Below the pieces are notes generated by a model. That model worked only from the letters and a program-made list of their open reading frames with translations. It made no database searches and was not told the DNA's origin. From positions 104,052-168,051 of the forward strand of contig NZ_WPZQ01000013.1 of the NCBI RefSeq assembly GCF_013030265.1: 64,000 bases of DNA. Direction: 5' to 3'. The DNA comes from Ruegeria arenilitoris (GTDB lineage Bacteria > Pseudomonadota > Alphaproteobacteria > Rhodobacterales > Rhodobacteraceae). Shown in pieces: positions 26,664 to 37,052 of this stretch; position 1 is the first letter of the stretch, and each line of letters begins with the position of its first letter. The translations under genes were made by a program, and so were the position numbers.

Positions 26664-28193
26664 TTAGCCCAGAGAGCTCATCAGCATTACGGCTGCCGCA
26701 CCTGCAATGGCACCAATGGCCGCCGGCAGGAGCATAGGCAAAACACCTGAGCTCTTTGGCTCATCTTTGTGAGTCTGCGCAATCAAAGCGTTTTCGACCA
26801 GATCAGGCAGGCGCGGTCCAAAACGTGCGAGAACCAGTGCGGTCTTGCCAAAATCGCGCAGAGCCGCACGCGGACCGATCGACTTTTTGATGTAGTCTTC
26901 GACAACGGGGCGCGCGACTTCCCAGATATTGATGTGCGGATCCAGTGAACGTGCGACGCCTTCAACCACTACCATCGTGCGCTGCAAAAGGATCAGTTCA
27001 GTCCGTGTTTCCATGCCGAAACGTTCGGTGACTTCGAATAGATAGTTGAGTAGCCGACCCATCGAGATATGGGTGGCGTCCATGCCAAAGATGGGCTCAC
27101 CCACCGCGCGCAGTGCGCGGGCGAACTCGTCTACATCCTGATTGGCAGGGACATATCCGGCTTCGAAATGAACCTCGGCCACGCGTTTGTAATCGCGGCG
27201 GATGAAGCCGAACAGTATCTCGGCATAGACCCGGCGCGTATATTCATCGATATGGCCCATGATGCCAAAATCATAGGCAATGATGTCACCATTGGCGGCA
27301 ACCTTCAGGTTGCCCTGATGCATGTCGGCATGAAAATATCCATCCCGCAACGCGTGCATCAGGAACAGGCGCAGGACGCGTTCCGCCAGCGAATGGCGAT
27401 CATGATTGGCGGCATCCAGCGCGTCATTGTCGCCCAGCGGAATACCGTCTGCCCAGCTAAGTGTCATGACGCGGCGCGCGGACAATGACCACACAACCGG
27501 TGGCAACCAGAAGCCTTCATCATCTTTGGTGTTGGCTTGGTATTCCGATGCTGCAGCGCTTTCGAGCCTCAGGTCCAGCTCTCCACGGACCACACCATCA
27601 AAATGTTCGATGACATCCATCGGACGCAGGCGTCGCGCACCCGGGGCAAACAGCTGCACGATGCGAGCTGCGAAATAGAAGGCGTCCACGTCCTTGCGGA
27701 AGGCGCGTTCGATCCCTGGGCGCAGAACTTTGACAGCGACCTCTTCGCCAGTGCTGGCCCGTTTGGCCTTGTGAACCTGAGCGATCGAAGCCGCCGCAAT
27801 GGGCTCGCTGAATTCGTTGAATAACTCGTCGACTGGTTGGCCCAGTTCTTTCTCCACTTCGGCCATCGCCTCGGCGCGAGAGAAGGGGGGCAGTTTATCC
27901 TGCAGAACGCGTAGCTGCTCGGCCAGTTCATCACCGACCACGTCCGGGCGGGTCGACAGCACCTGACCAAATTTGATGTATGCCGGACCCAGCGCTGTCA
28001 GCGCACGTGTGGCGGGCGGCATGTCCGGATCGCCCTTGTAGCCCAACCACTGGAACGGTTTGCCCAGCGTGTGCGCCACGATGCGCAAAGCACGTGGTGC
28101 TTCGAAGGCGTCCAGCACCACGTTCATGGCACCGGTCCGCTCCAAAGTGGCGCCTGTCCGGATCAGGCGGATAATGTTATGAGGTCCGCGCAT
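26664..28193 (-). CDS. ubiB: Ubiquinone biosynthesis protein UbiB (ABC1/ADCK kinase-like)
   Basis: Atypical kinase-like ATPase needed for ubiquinone synthesis at the membrane. 509 residues. KFGQVLSTRPD contains the family KxGQ motif in the N-terminal extension; AVKVLRPG holds the ATP lysine, and DMHQGNLK and AYDFGIMG the later motifs. The C-terminus has a hydrophobic hairpin (LLPAAIGAIAGAAAVMLM). It starts three bases after the ubiE stop, so the two form an operon. Confidence 0.95.
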   Translation of the reverse strand: MRGPHNIIRLIRTGATLERTGAMNVVLDAFEAPRALRIVAHTLGKPFQWLGYKGDPDMPPATRALTALGPAYIKFGQVLSTRPDVVGDELAEQLRVLQDKLPPFSRAEAMAEVEKELGQPVDELFNEFSEPIAAASIAQVHKAKRASTGEEVAVKVLRPGIERAFRKDVDAFYFAARIVQLFAPGARRLRPMDVIEHFDGVVRGELDLRLESAAASEYQANTKDDEGFWLPPVVWSLSARRVMTLSWADGIPLGDNDALDAANHDRHSLAERVLRLFLMHALRDGYFHADMHQGNLKVAANGDIIAYDFGIMGHIDEYTRRVYAEILFGFIRRDYKRVAEVHFEAGYVPANQDVDEFARALRAVGEPIFGMDATHISMGRLLNYLFEVTERFGMETRTELILLQRTMVVVEGVARSLDPHINIWEVARPVVEDYIKKSIGPRAALRDFGKTALVLARFGPRLPDLVENALIAQTHKDEPKSSGVLPMLLPAAIGAIAGAAAVMLMSSLG

Positions 28194-28196
28194 GTA

Positions 28197-28949
28197 TCAG
28201 ATCTTCCAGCCGGAATGCAGCGCGGCGATGCCCATGCTGAGATTGCGATACTTGGCATTCTCAAATCCTGCTGTTCGAACCATGCTCAGGAATGTCTCCT
28301 GATCGGGGAACTTGCGGATCGATTCCACGAGATACTGATAGCTGTCGTAGTCATTGGCGATCAGTTTTCCCATCCGGGGGATGACGTTGAAACTGTAGAG
28401 GTCATAGAGCTTTTGCAGCCCGTCATTCAGCAACTGGCTGAACTCCAACACCATCAGCCGTCCACCGGGTTTGAGGACACGAAACGCCTCGTTTAGCGCC
28501 TCTTGCGGGCGGGTCACGTTTCGGATGCCGAATGAGATAGTGTAAACGTCGAAAGTGTTGTCGTCGAAAGGCAGGGCCATGGCATCGCCGACCACCCAAC
28601 TCAGACTGTCCGACATCTGGTCAGCCTCGGCGCGCTGGCGGCCTTCGACCAACATCGGCTCCGTCAGGTCCAGCACTGTCGCTTGGCCGTGACCTGCACG
28701 TTTCAGGAACCTGAATGAGATATCGCCTGTCCCACCGGCCACATCCAGAAGATGCTGACCGGGCCGGGGGGCAAGCCAGTCCATCATCGCGTCTTTCCAA
28801 ACCCGGTGAATGCCCATCGACATGACATCGTTCATCACGTCGTATTTCGAGGCAACCGAGTTGAAAACGCCCTGCACGCGGCCGGCCTTGTCGGCTTCGG
28901 GGACGGTTTCAAACCCGAAATGGGTGGTCTTGTCGTTGGTGTCGGACAT
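28197..28949 (-). CDS. ubiE: Demethylmenaquinone/2-polyprenylphenol methyltransferase UbiE
   Basis: C-methyltransferase of ubiquinone (and menaquinone) synthesis. 250 residues from the ATG at 28949 ([16 protein letters not shown]); an upstream extension of the frame is not family-like. [35 protein letters not shown] and SFGIRNV are UbiE hallmarks. Upstream of ubiB in the same operon and divergent from the membrane protein and mutM. Confidence 0.96.
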   Translation of the reverse strand: MSDTNDKTTHFGFETVPEADKAGRVQGVFNSVASKYDVMNDVMSMGIHRVWKDAMMDWLAPRPGQHLLDVAGGTGDISFRFLKRAGHGQATVLDLTEPMLVEGRQRAEADQMSDSLSWVVGDAMALPFDDNTFDVYTISFGIRNVTRPQEALNEAFRVLKPGGRLMVLEFSQLLNDGLQKLYDLYSFNVIPRMGKLIANDYDSYQYLVESIRKFPDQETFLSMVRTAGFENAKYRNLSMGIAALHSGWKI

Positions 28950-29116
28950 GAATGGACGCCTCTGCCTGTGTTGCTCATCCTTATAGGCCTCAGCGCGGGG
29001 AAGACAATCGCGCGAAATGGTAGCAGGGGGGACGATCGGACAGGCGCGCCACAGATTTTCCTTAGTCGCTGCATAAGACGACAGGCAGGTATTTTGAACA
29101 AACGGAGTTTTCCCCG

Positions 29117-29797
29117 TTGGCAAACGTTCTGGCAGTCTTGTTGTCCATTCTTCTGGTGCTGATATTTTTGGGATGGCGGATCAGAGCGGTGTTTCGCACG
29201 ATCCGGCGCGTGCATCGTGCCGAAGGGGTGGGTGACAAACTGGATGCCGTCGCCAGACATTTCCCCAATGACCCTGTGGACGAGGCAATCTCCCGCGCGG
29301 GCAGCGAACGACCTGCTCAGCAATCGCTGACGCGGCTGACCTTTCGAACGACACCGGGTTTGCTGGTCCTGATCGCGATTGCGTTTTTCAATGTGCTCAA
29401 CATCAGTTTTTTCCAACCCGAGCTGATGCCCGATGACAAGGTTTTCCCGGGTTTGGAGGCAGAAACAATACTGTGGATCAAGCTGTCGCTGGTCGGGTTG
29501 GTCATCTACACCCTAGTCTTTCATCTGGTGAATACGGTGACGATTGATGGGACCGAATTGGTCACAACGGGTTGGCTGTTTCAACGGCGCTACTTTGATT
29601 TGACCAAGCTGACCAAAATCAGCCTCAGGCATCACGGGACCTATGTGTTGCGTTTTTCTGATGGGAAGACGGCACGGATTCTGAAATATGTAACCGGACA
29701 TGATGAAATGGTGCAGGCGCTGGAAAATGCTCTTGCGGCAAATCAGGAGAGCGCATGCCGGAACTTCCCGAAGTCGAAACGGTCCGCCGCGGGCTAA
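29117..29797 (+). CDS. Membrane protein of unknown function overlapping mutM
   Basis: 226 residues, starting with TTG behind a GGAG site. Membrane segments at about 3-20, 76-94 and 116-142, with a soluble C-terminal part that resembles a small PH-like beta domain ([36 protein letters not shown]). No named family recognised. Its 3' end overlaps the first 43 bases of mutM in another frame, a long overlap for this tightly packed chromosome. Confidence 0.72.
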   Translation: MANVLAVLLSILLVLIFLGWRIRAVFRTIRRVHRAEGVGDKLDAVARHFPNDPVDEAISRAGSERPAQQSLTRLTFRTTPGLLVLIAIAFFNVLNISFFQPELMPDDKVFPGLEAETILWIKLSLVGLVIYTLVFHLVNTVTIDGTELVTTGWLFQRRYFDLTKLTKISLRHHGTYVLRFSDGKTARILKYVTGHDEMVQALENALAANQESACRNFPKSKRSAAG

Positions 29798-30606
29798 GCC
29801 CCGCGATGGAAGGCGTTGTCATTGAACGCGCCGACGTGAACCGTCCGGACCTGCGTTGGCCGTTCCCTGATCAGATGGCAGAGCGGCTGTCCGGTCAACG
29901 GGTGGATCGTTTGCGTCGACGGTCGAAGTATATTCTGGCCGATTTAGACAGCGGTGAAACCTTGCTGATTCATTTGGGCATGTCAGGGCGGATGACGGTA
30001 TCCGGCGATCCGCTGGGCCAGTTTGTTCACAATCACCCTACACCGGAAAAGCATGACCACGTCGTGTTTCACATGGCCAATGGTGCACGGATCACCTTCA
30101 ACGATCCCCGCCGGTTTGGGGCGATGGATTTGCTGCCGACAGATACTGCCCACGAACACAAGCTGTTGTCTGTTCTGGGGCCTGAACCTCTTGGGAATGA
30201 TTTTCACGAACAGCATTTGATCGATGCGTTTCGAGGGAAGAATACTCCGGTTAAGTCGGCGCTGCTGGATCAGAGAATCGTTGCAGGATTGGGTAATATC
30301 TATGTGTGCGAAGCGCTTTATCGCGGCGGAGTGTCGCCACGTCGCAAAGCAGGGCAGATTTCCGAGCAACGTGTAGCGGCATTGGTTCCGATCATCCGCC
30401 AGGTTCTGGAAGAGGCGATCAGGGCGGGGGGATCATCCTTGCGGGATTTCCGTCAAGCCGATGGAGAACTTGGATATTTTCAGCACAGTTTTGATGTGTA
30501 TGGCCGTGAAGATGAGCCGTGCAGAACAGAAGGTTGTGACGCGAAAGTAAAGAGAATCACTCAGTCCGGTCGCTCATCATTCTATTGTGCGCAATGCCAA
30601 AGATAG
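29755..30606 (+). CDS. mutM: Formamidopyrimidine-DNA glycosylase
   Basis: Base-excision repair glycosylase/AP lyase for 8-oxoguanine and formamidopyrimidines. 283 residues. N-terminal MPELPEVE supplies the nucleophile Pro2 and Glu3; Lys58 is in RRRSKYIL; the H2TH helix follows ([14 protein letters not shown]); a C-terminal zinc finger uses Cys256, Cys261, Cys278 and Cys281. All catalytic parts are intact. Confidence 0.96.
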   Translation: MPELPEVETVRRGLSPAMEGVVIERADVNRPDLRWPFPDQMAERLSGQRVDRLRRRSKYILADLDSGETLLIHLGMSGRMTVSGDPLGQFVHNHPTPEKHDHVVFHMANGARITFNDPRRFGAMDLLPTDTAHEHKLLSVLGPEPLGNDFHEQHLIDAFRGKNTPVKSALLDQRIVAGLGNIYVCEALYRGGVSPRRKAGQISEQRVAALVPIIRQVLEEAIRAGGSSLRDFRQADGELGYFQHSFDVYGREDEPCRTEGCDAKVKRITQSGRSSFYCAQCQR

Positions 30607-30672
30607 CTTGATCCAAGTTTTTCGCGTGATAAGGAATCGTATCTGAACGGAACAACCGAAAGCTTAGACCTC

Positions 30673-31449
30673 ATGGCTTTTGAGACGATCATCGTCGAAA
30701 TTGAAGACCACGTCGCCCTAATCAAGCTCAACAGACCGGATGCGCTGAATGCTCTGAACACTCAGCTTTTGAGTGAGCTCTGCGATGCGCTGGAAGATGC
30801 AGACCAGAATGACAAGGTGCGTTGCATCGTCATCACCGGTTCTGACAAGGCCTTTGCCGCTGGCGCGGACATCAAGGAAATGTCCGAGAAGAGCTATGTT
30901 GAAGTTTACACTGAAAACTTGTTTGCCGATGTAAATGATCGGATTGCCGCGATCCGCAAACCGATCATCGCAGCTGTTGCCGGCTATGCGTTGGGCGGTG
31001 GCTGTGAGGTCGCGATGATGTGTGACTTCATCATTGCCGCGGACACTGCCAAGTTTGGCCAGCCCGAGATCAACCTTGGTGTTATTGCCGGAATGGGTGG
31101 CAGCCAGCGCCTGACTCGCTTTGTTGGTAAATCCAAGTCGATGGACATGAACCTGACAGGCCGTTTCATGGACGCGGAAGAGGCCGAGCGTTCGGGTCTT
31201 GTCAGTCGGGTTGTCCCATCCAAGAAGCTGATCGAAGAGGCTGTGGGTGCAGCACAGAAGATCGCTGAGAAATCTCTGCTCAGCGCAATGGCGGCCAAAG
31301 AAGCTGTGAATCGCAGCTATGAATTGCCGCTGAGCGAGGGCATGTTGTTCGAACGCCGGGTCTTCCACTCGATGTTCGCGACCGAAGACCAGAAGGAAGG
31401 CATGGCAGCGTTTCTCGAAAAACGGGCCGCGCAGTTTCGGGACAAGTAA
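30673..31449 (+). CDS. Enoyl-CoA hydratase
   Basis: Crotonase-fold enzyme of 258 residues hydrating 2-enoyl-CoA in beta-oxidation. Both catalytic glutamates are present: Glu112 in [10 protein letters not shown] and Glu132 in FGQPEINLG. The CoA-binding [10 protein letters not shown] segment is standard. The high match to short-chain enoyl-CoA hydratases (EchA/PaaF-like) makes family assignment firm; specific pathway is not shown by neighbours. Closed by a terminator. Confidence 0.94.
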   Translation: MAFETIIVEIEDHVALIKLNRPDALNALNTQLLSELCDALEDADQNDKVRCIVITGSDKAFAAGADIKEMSEKSYVEVYTENLFADVNDRIAAIRKPIIAAVAGYALGGGCEVAMMCDFIIAADTAKFGQPEINLGVIAGMGGSQRLTRFVGKSKSMDMNLTGRFMDAEEAERSGLVSRVVPSKKLIEEAVGAAQKIAEKSLLSAMAAKEAVNRSYELPLSEGMLFERRVFHSMFATEDQKEGMAAFLEKRAAQFRDK

Positions 31450-31472
31450 ACGCCGAAATAGCTTATCGGATG

Positions 31473-31495
31473 AGGCGGGCCTTGCCCGCCTTTTT
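31473..31495 (+). terminator. Terminator of the enoyl-CoA hydratase gene
   Basis: AGGCGGGC, loop CTT, GCCCGCCT with a T-run. Confidence 0.92.
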
Positions 31496-31681
31496 CATAC
31501 CGGCCATGCACCGTTGAAGATTCGGCTTGGCAAAGGCAGCAAACTTGGATATGCAGCGCCGCTATACATGCGCGTGCGGCCCGCTTGGCCAGAATCACAC
31601 TCGTGATCCCTGATCCGGTACGGAAATGTCCGTGGCGCGCAACCCTGAGACAATCGAACCGAACAAAGGTCAGAGATACAC

Positions 31682-31945
31682 ATGGCAAATTCGCCCCAGG
31701 CTAAGAAGCGCGCTCGTCAGAACGACAAGCGCTTCGCAATCAACAAAGCACGTCGTTCGCGCATCCGTACCTTCCTGCGTAAGGTAGAAGAAGCAATCGC
31801 ATCCGGTGACAAGGAAGCAGCAACCGCAGCTCTGCGTGTCGCTCAGCCTGAACTGATGCGCGGCGTCACAAAAGGTGTTTTCCACAAGAACACAGCGGCA
31901 CGTAAAATGTCGCGCCTGTCGGCTCGCGTGAAGGCGCTGGGTTGA
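31682..31945 (+). CDS. rpsT: 30S ribosomal protein S20
   Basis: Basic 87-residue ribosomal protein that binds 16S rRNA. Starts [13 protein letters not shown] and contains [16 protein letters not shown], both typical. Stands alone between two terminators, 540 bases before dnaA, in the rpsT-dnaA order found in rhodobacters. Confidence 0.97.
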   Translation: MANSPQAKKRARQNDKRFAINKARRSRIRTFLRKVEEAIASGDKEAATAALRVAQPELMRGVTKGVFHKNTAARKMSRLSARVKALG

Positions 31946-31981
31946 CCTTACGTCAACTATTGTTGACTTAGATCGTTCAAA

Positions 31982-32009
31982 GGGGCGTCGCGGATTGCGG
32001 CGCCTTTTT
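31982..32009 (+). terminator. Terminator of rpsT
   Basis: GGGGCGTCGC, loop GGATT, GCGGCGCCTT (with G-T pairs) and a T-run. Confidence 0.82.
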
Positions 32010-32488
32010 CATTGTTGCCTGAATGCCGCGTCTTCACAAATCTGAGAGATTCTTTCGGCCAAAGACCCGAGTCAATATCAGAGTTTCGTTGCCGCGACCC
32101 GCTGCCTCTTGTTACCACTGATTCAGCGATTCACTCGCTTGGGGGGACAGGCTGTCATTGCGATCATACTGACGGGCATCAGGACGATCCATTGACGAAT
32201 GTCGGCAACCGGCTCGAACTGGTTTGACGATCTGCTACGGATCTCGGGATTACCGACGATCTTAGCCCTGTCTAAAAATTGAAAGGTAACGCGCAACCCT
32301 GTTTCTGGGGACGTGCCTGCTGTGGGACGTGGCCAAACTGCTGTTGTGCGGGCGAAGAAGAAATTATCCGCCGAATCCCTTGGTTCGGCGCAAGGATACC
32401 TTTGTGCGAGTGAACGCCAGAAGCCGGGAGACCGGACACATTAATAAGGCCGACAGGCCAATAAAGAATGGGATGCGTGAGGCGCTTA
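32010..32488. other. Non-coding spacer upstream of dnaA
   Basis: About 480 bases without a plausible gene. It must hold the dnaA promoter. No cluster of TTATCCACA-type DnaA boxes and no A/T-rich unwinding block was seen, so it does not look like the replication origin; the nearest partial match is TTATCCGCC near 32364. No paired TTAA CtrA site was found either. Confidence 0.6.
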
Positions 32489-33898
32489 ATGACACAAGAG
32501 AAATGGGGACAACTGCGTAGCAAGTTGCTGAAGGCCATCGGCCGGAACAATTTCACCACCTGGATCGAACCTCTGGAATTCCAGGAGTTGCAGGATGGTG
32601 TGGCTGTATTTTCGGTGCCGACCAACTTTATGGGCAACTATGTCAGTCAGAATTTTGCGGACCTCATTCTGTATGAGCTGAACACCTCGGGTGAATCGGT
32701 TCAGCGCCTTGCCTTTCGTGTAGCGGCCAATTCACCTGCGCGCCCCGTTGCTGCGCCAGTGGCAGAGCCAGCCCTCGCAGCGGTCTCCGAAACCGTCGCG
32801 CCGGTGCAACCCGAAGCATCTTATCCGTCAGATACTGCGAGTGATGCGCTGGAATCCCTGCAGGCCGCGCCACTTGACGCCCGTTTTACATTTGAGAGCT
32901 TTGTGGTCGGCAAACCCAATGAACTGGCCCATGCCGCTGCGCGCCGCGTCTCCGAGGGTGGTCCCGTCACATTCAATCCGCTGGTCCTGTATGGTGGTGT
33001 CGGTCTGGGTAAAACCCACCTGATGCATGCCATCGCGTGGGAGCTGAAAACCAAACGCCCCGAACTCAACGTACTGTACCTTTCGGCAGAACAGTTCATG
33101 TATCGCTTTGTGCAGGCCCTGCGCGAGCGTCGGATGATGGATTTCAAACATCTGTTTCGCTCGGTCGACGTGCTGATGGTTGATGACGTGCAATTTATCG
33201 CAGGCAAAGATTCGACTCAGGAAGAGTTCTTCCACACGTTTAACGCGCTGGTGGATCAGAACAAACAGATCATCATCTCTGCCGACCGCGCCCCGGGTGA
33301 AATCAAGGATCTTGAGGATCGTGTAAAGTCACGCCTGCAATGTGGTCTGGTTGTTGATCTGCACCCAACCGATTACGAACTGCGTCTGGGCATCCTGCAG
33401 AACAAAGTACAGCAATACAGCAGCACCTATCCGGATCTGACCATCGCCGATGGTGTGCTCGAGTTTCTCGCGCATCGCATTTCAACCAACGTTCGTGTTT
33501 TGGAAGGCGCGTTGACCCGTCTGTTTGCATTCGCTTCGCTGGTGGGTCGCGAAATCGACATGGAACTGACGCAGGACTGCCTGGCCGATGTGCTGCGCGC
33601 ATCCGAGCGCAAGATCACGGTCGAAGAGATTCAGCGCAAAGTTTCAGACTATTACAACATCCGCCTGTCCGACATCATCGGCCCCAAGCGCCTGCGGTCC
33701 TATGCCCGCCCGCGTCAGGTGGCGATGTATCTGTGCAAGCAATTAACCAGCCGCTCGCTACCGGAGATTGGTCGCCGCTTTGGTGGCCGTGACCACACCA
33801 CCGTCATGCACGGCGTGAAGCGCATCGAAGAGCTGAAGCTGACCGACGGTCAGATCGCCGAAGATGTCGAGATGCTACGCCGGTCACTAGAAGCCTGA
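32489..33898 (+). CDS. dnaA: Chromosomal replication initiator DnaA
   Basis: AAA+ ATPase that opens the replication origin. 469 residues from the ATG preceded by GAGG; a start seven codons earlier is less likely. Domain I (1-80), a Pro/Ala-rich linker (about 80-130), AAA+ domain with Walker A GGVGLGKTH (169-177) and MVDDVQFIAGK, and DNA-binding domain IV with the signature GGRDHTTVMHGVKRI. Followed by its own terminator and dnaN. Confidence 0.97.
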   Translation: MTQEKWGQLRSKLLKAIGRNNFTTWIEPLEFQELQDGVAVFSVPTNFMGNYVSQNFADLILYELNTSGESVQRLAFRVAANSPARPVAAPVAEPALAAVSETVAPVQPEASYPSDTASDALESLQAAPLDARFTFESFVVGKPNELAHAAARRVSEGGPVTFNPLVLYGGVGLGKTHLMHAIAWELKTKRPELNVLYLSAEQFMYRFVQALRERRMMDFKHLFRSVDVLMVDDVQFIAGKDSTQEEFFHTFNALVDQNKQIIISADRAPGEIKDLEDRVKSRLQCGLVVDLHPTDYELRLGILQNKVQQYSSTYPDLTIADGVLEFLAHRISTNVRVLEGALTRLFAFASLVGREIDMELTQDCLADVLRASERKITVEEIQRKVSDYYNIRLSDIIGPKRLRSYARPRQVAMYLCKQLTSRSLPEIGRRFGGRDHTTVMHGVKRIEELKLTDGQIAEDVEMLRRSLEA

Positions 33899-33921
33899 GA
33901 TCGTCTGGTAATTCGGAATAC

Positions 33922-33955
33922 AACGCCTCGGACAAGCGGGTTCGGGGCGTTTTCT
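33922..33955 (+). terminator. Terminator of dnaA
   Basis: AACGCCTCG, 12-base loop, CGGGGCGTT, then TTTC. It separates dnaA from dnaN, which therefore needs its own promoter in 33956-34126. Confidence 0.8.
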
Positions 33956-34126
33956 TGTGCGGTATTGTCCACGGTCGCCGAGGAACTGTGCCAAATGCAA
34001 CACGCGCCTCTTGACCGTTTGGTCATTCCGACCCAGAAATCCATAAAAAATCCTTGTGCCTCAGGGCTGAACCGCTAACTTGCCAGTCCCGCCCATAACG
34101 GCACTCAAGTCAGAGGAATTGAGGGT

Positions 34127-35248
34127 ATGAAGATCAGCATCGAACGCGGCACCCTTCTCAAGGCCGTCTCGCAGGCCCAATCCGTTGTGGAACGCCGAAA
34201 CACAATTCCGATCCTGGCGAATGTGTTGATCGAAGCCGAAGGTGATCAGGCTTTGTTCCGTGCCACCGATCTGGATATCGAGGTGGTCGACAAGGCGCCG
34301 GCGCAGGTCGAAAAGGCGGGCGCTACAACCGTCGCAGCGACGACCCTGCATGAGATCGTGCGGAAACTGCCCGACGGCGCATTGGTGACATTGACTGCTG
34401 ATAGTGCAGCAGGCCGTCTGACCGTTGAAGCGGGGCGTTCGAACTTCTCGCTGGCAACGCTGCCAAAAGAAGATTTCCCGGTCATGGCGTCCTCGGAGTA
34501 CCAGTCGAACTTTACCGCTTCGGCTGCCTTGCTGCGCCGGTTGTTCGACAAATCGAAATTTGCCATCTCAACCGAAGAGACGCGCTACTATCTGAACGGT
34601 GTCTATATGCATGTCGCTGATGGCTCCGAAGGTGGTAAAGTTCTGCGTTGTGTGGCAACCGATGGGCACCGACTGGCCCGTATCGACGCAGACCTGCCTG
34701 ACGGGGCTGCTGACATGCCAGGCGTAATCGTGCCGCGCAAAACCGTAGGTGAATTGCGCAAGCTGCTGGATGATGATGAGATGGATATCGCCGTCTCGGT
34801 CAGCGAAACCAAAGTACGGTTCGCGACACCCGACATCACGCTGACCTCAAAGGTGATCGACGGAACCTTCCCCGACTACACACGCGTTATCCCTCAGGGT
34901 AATACGCGCAAGCTTGAGGTGGACGCTGCCGAATTCGCGCAAGCCGTGGATCGGGTCGCAACGGTTTCGTCAGAGCGTTCGCGCGCTGTAAAGTTGCAGC
35001 TGGACGGTGATAAGCTGGTCTTGTCCGTCAACGCACCCGATAGCGGTGCGGCTGAGGAAGAGCTGGCCGTAGCCTACGGGGATGAGCGCCTCGAGATCGG
35101 CTTTAACGCCAAGTATCTGCTCGAGATCGCATCTCAGGTCGACCGCGAGAACGCGGTATTCATGTTCAACTCGGCAGGTGATCCGACCCTGATGCGTGAA
35201 GGCAATGACCAGAGCGCAGTGTATGTTGTCATGCCGATGCGCGTCTGA
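34127..35248 (+). CDS. dnaN: DNA polymerase III beta subunit (sliding clamp)
   Basis: Ring-shaped processivity factor, 373 residues with three clamp domains. N-terminus MKISIERGTLLKAVSQAQSV and C-terminus YVVMPMRV are typical. A GAGG site precedes the ATG. It leads into recF after 44 bases. Confidence 0.97.
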   Translation: MKISIERGTLLKAVSQAQSVVERRNTIPILANVLIEAEGDQALFRATDLDIEVVDKAPAQVEKAGATTVAATTLHEIVRKLPDGALVTLTADSAAGRLTVEAGRSNFSLATLPKEDFPVMASSEYQSNFTASAALLRRLFDKSKFAISTEETRYYLNGVYMHVADGSEGGKVLRCVATDGHRLARIDADLPDGAADMPGVIVPRKTVGELRKLLDDDEMDIAVSVSETKVRFATPDITLTSKVIDGTFPDYTRVIPQGNTRKLEVDAAEFAQAVDRVATVSSERSRAVKLQLDGDKLVLSVNAPDSGAAEEELAVAYGDERLEIGFNAKYLLEIASQVDRENAVFMFNSAGDPTLMREGNDQSAVYVVMPMRV

Positions 35249-35292
35249 TCGCGTTGCTTCTGACAGACGTGAACTAACAGAAGGGAGGGGTC

Positions 35293-36390
35293 ATGGCTTT
35301 GGCCCTGACCGAGCTTACGGTCTCGCATTTTCGGTCGCACAAGCTGGCGCGATTGTCGCTGGATGGGCGGCCGGTGGCCATTCATGGGCCAAACGGGGCG
35401 GGTAAGACCAACATCCTTGAAGCGGTGTCCTTGTTTTCGCCCGGTCGCGGTATGCGACGGGCGAGTGCGGCCGAGATGACAAGACGACCCGAGGCTTTGG
35501 GCTGGAAGCTGTCGGGGCTATTGCAGGCGCAGGCGCAGCAATTTGAGATCGAAACCTGGTCCGAAGGCGGTGCCGCGCGCCAGGTTCGCATTGATGACAA
35601 GGCGTCCAGTCAGATCGAACTGGGTAAACTGGCACGAGTCGTCTGGCTGGTTCCTTCTATGGACAGGTTGTGGATCGAAGGCGCAGAAGGACGGCGCCGA
35701 TTTTTGGATCGGATCGCGTTGAGCTTCGATCCGGCACATGCCGAGGCTTCGCTGACCTATGAAAAATCCATGCGGGAGCGCAATCGTCTGCTGAAAGAGC
35801 AGGTGCGCGATGCCCACTGGTATGCAGCGTTGGAAGGTCAGATGGCCGAGACGGGGCACCGGATACACACTGCGCGCCTATCAGCGCTGGATCATCTGCG
35901 AAGCGCACAGGATCAGGCTGAAACAGCCTTTCCATCTGCTGATCTGGAACTGGTTCAAACCGAAGGTACGATGCCGGAAACAGCTGACGATCTGCGGGAT
36001 GCACTGAATGAAAGCCGCTTTCGCGATCTGGCTACGGGCAGGACTTTGGTGGGTCCGCATCGGTCGGATTTGTACGGTGTGTTTGCGGCCAAGGGTGTTC
36101 CGGCAAAGGATTGTTCGACTGGTGAGCAGAAGGCGCTGCTGGTTTCGCTGATCCTCTCCAACGCGCGGGCGCTGGCCGGGATGGTGGGTGCTCCGCCTAT
36201 TGTGTTGCTGGATGAGGTGGCCGCGCATCTGGACGCGGATCGCCGTGCGGCGCTGTATGACGAGATTTGTGCTTTGGGTGCTCAGGCCTGGATGACGGGC
36301 ACCGGGCCTGAACTGTTTGCGGAACTGGGCGACCGAGCCCAGACGCTGATCGTTTCCGAAGGCGACGACGGCTCGGTCGTAAGCTCTTAG
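35293..36390 (+). CDS. recF: DNA replication and repair protein RecF
   Basis: SMC-like ATPase that loads RecA at gapped DNA through RecFOR. 365 residues. Walker A GPNGAGKTN (32-40), signature STGEQKALLVS and Walker B VLLDEVAAHLD are present. Preceded by GGGAGG. Converges with the AhpD-like gene, which starts the small insertion between recF and gyrB. Confidence 0.96.
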   Translation: MALALTELTVSHFRSHKLARLSLDGRPVAIHGPNGAGKTNILEAVSLFSPGRGMRRASAAEMTRRPEALGWKLSGLLQAQAQQFEIETWSEGGAARQVRIDDKASSQIELGKLARVVWLVPSMDRLWIEGAEGRRRFLDRIALSFDPAHAEASLTYEKSMRERNRLLKEQVRDAHWYAALEGQMAETGHRIHTARLSALDHLRSAQDQAETAFPSADLELVQTEGTMPETADDLRDALNESRFRDLATGRTLVGPHRSDLYGVFAAKGVPAKDCSTGEQKALLVSLILSNARALAGMVGAPPIVLLDEVAAHLDADRRAALYDEICALGAQAWMTGTGPELFAELGDRAQTLIVSEGDDGSVVSS

Positions 36391-36953
36391 GCGGGTTCGC
36401 TGACCTTACGCTCCCACAGGAAACCGCGCATAACTTCGTCGACTGGCGTTTTCGCCATGTGGTTGACGTAGTTCGACATGGTTTTCTGCGCGAGGCCTAG
36501 AACCACATCCAGAACCGCACGGTGCGAATAACCTGCGTCGAAGAACGCCTGCAGCTGCTCTTCGGTCGGGTTGCCGCGAGATTCCATGACTTGCAGCGTA
36601 AATGTGCGCAGCGCTTCCAGCTTTGCGTTGGGCAGCGGGGTTTCATTGCGCAGTGCTTCGGTTATGTCGTCCGAAACCTTCATCATCTTGGCGATACCGG
36701 TGTGAGCAGGGACGCAGTAGTGGCACTCGTTTTCCACGTTGATGGTCTGCCAGACGACGGTTTTCTCATCATTGTCAAAATCGGTCTGCATGAACAGGCC
36801 GTGCAGCACCTGATAGCCTTCCAGGTGCTGGGGGCTTTCCGCCATCACCTTATGCAGGCCAGGCAGGCGGCCAAATGCGGCCTGCGATTTTTCCAGCAGT
36901 GGTTTGGATCCCTCAGGGGCGGATTCGAGATCGTGGGACGGGAAGTTGGCCAT
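36387..36953 (-). CDS. AhpD/carboxymuconolactone decarboxylase-like protein
   Basis: 188 residues from ATG 36953, which has AAAGGAG upstream. The redox motif ECHYC with downstream His (Cys77, Cys80, His84) matches AhpD-like alkylhydroperoxidases. The C-terminal half carries the second helical part (AVLDVVLGLAQKTMSNYVNHM). Probably a peroxide or electrophile-handling protein. Divergent from a TetR gene, with two inverted repeats between them; its 3' end overlaps the last codon of recF. Confidence 0.85.
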   Translation of the reverse strand: MANFPSHDLESAPEGSKPLLEKSQAAFGRLPGLHKVMAESPQHLEGYQVLHGLFMQTDFDNDEKTVVWQTINVENECHYCVPAHTGIAKMMKVSDDITEALRNETPLPNAKLEALRTFTLQVMESRGNPTEEQLQAFFDAGYSHRAVLDVVLGLAQKTMSNYVNHMAKTPVDEVMRGFLWERKVSEPA

Positions 36954-36997
36954 TTGAAAACTCCTTTTCTGGCGCATTGAGGCAGAAATAGTCTTTC

Positions 36998-37037
36998 TTG
37001 AGTGATCGCTCAAGTATATATTTGAGCAACCGTTCAA
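36998..37037. promoter_or_regulatory. Tandem TetR operators between the AhpD-like and TetR genes
   Basis: Two 16-bp repeats, TTGAG-TGATCG-CTCAA (36998-37013) and TTGAG-CAACCG-TTCAA (37022-37037), 24 bases apart centre to centre in the 99-bp divergent spacer. Confidence 0.75.
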
Positions 37038-37052
37038 GAATTGGTGAAGACA

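Noticed and set aside
32012..32227. 71-codon frame between rpsT and dnaA
   Set aside because: No ribosome site, no family resemblance; treated as non-coding.
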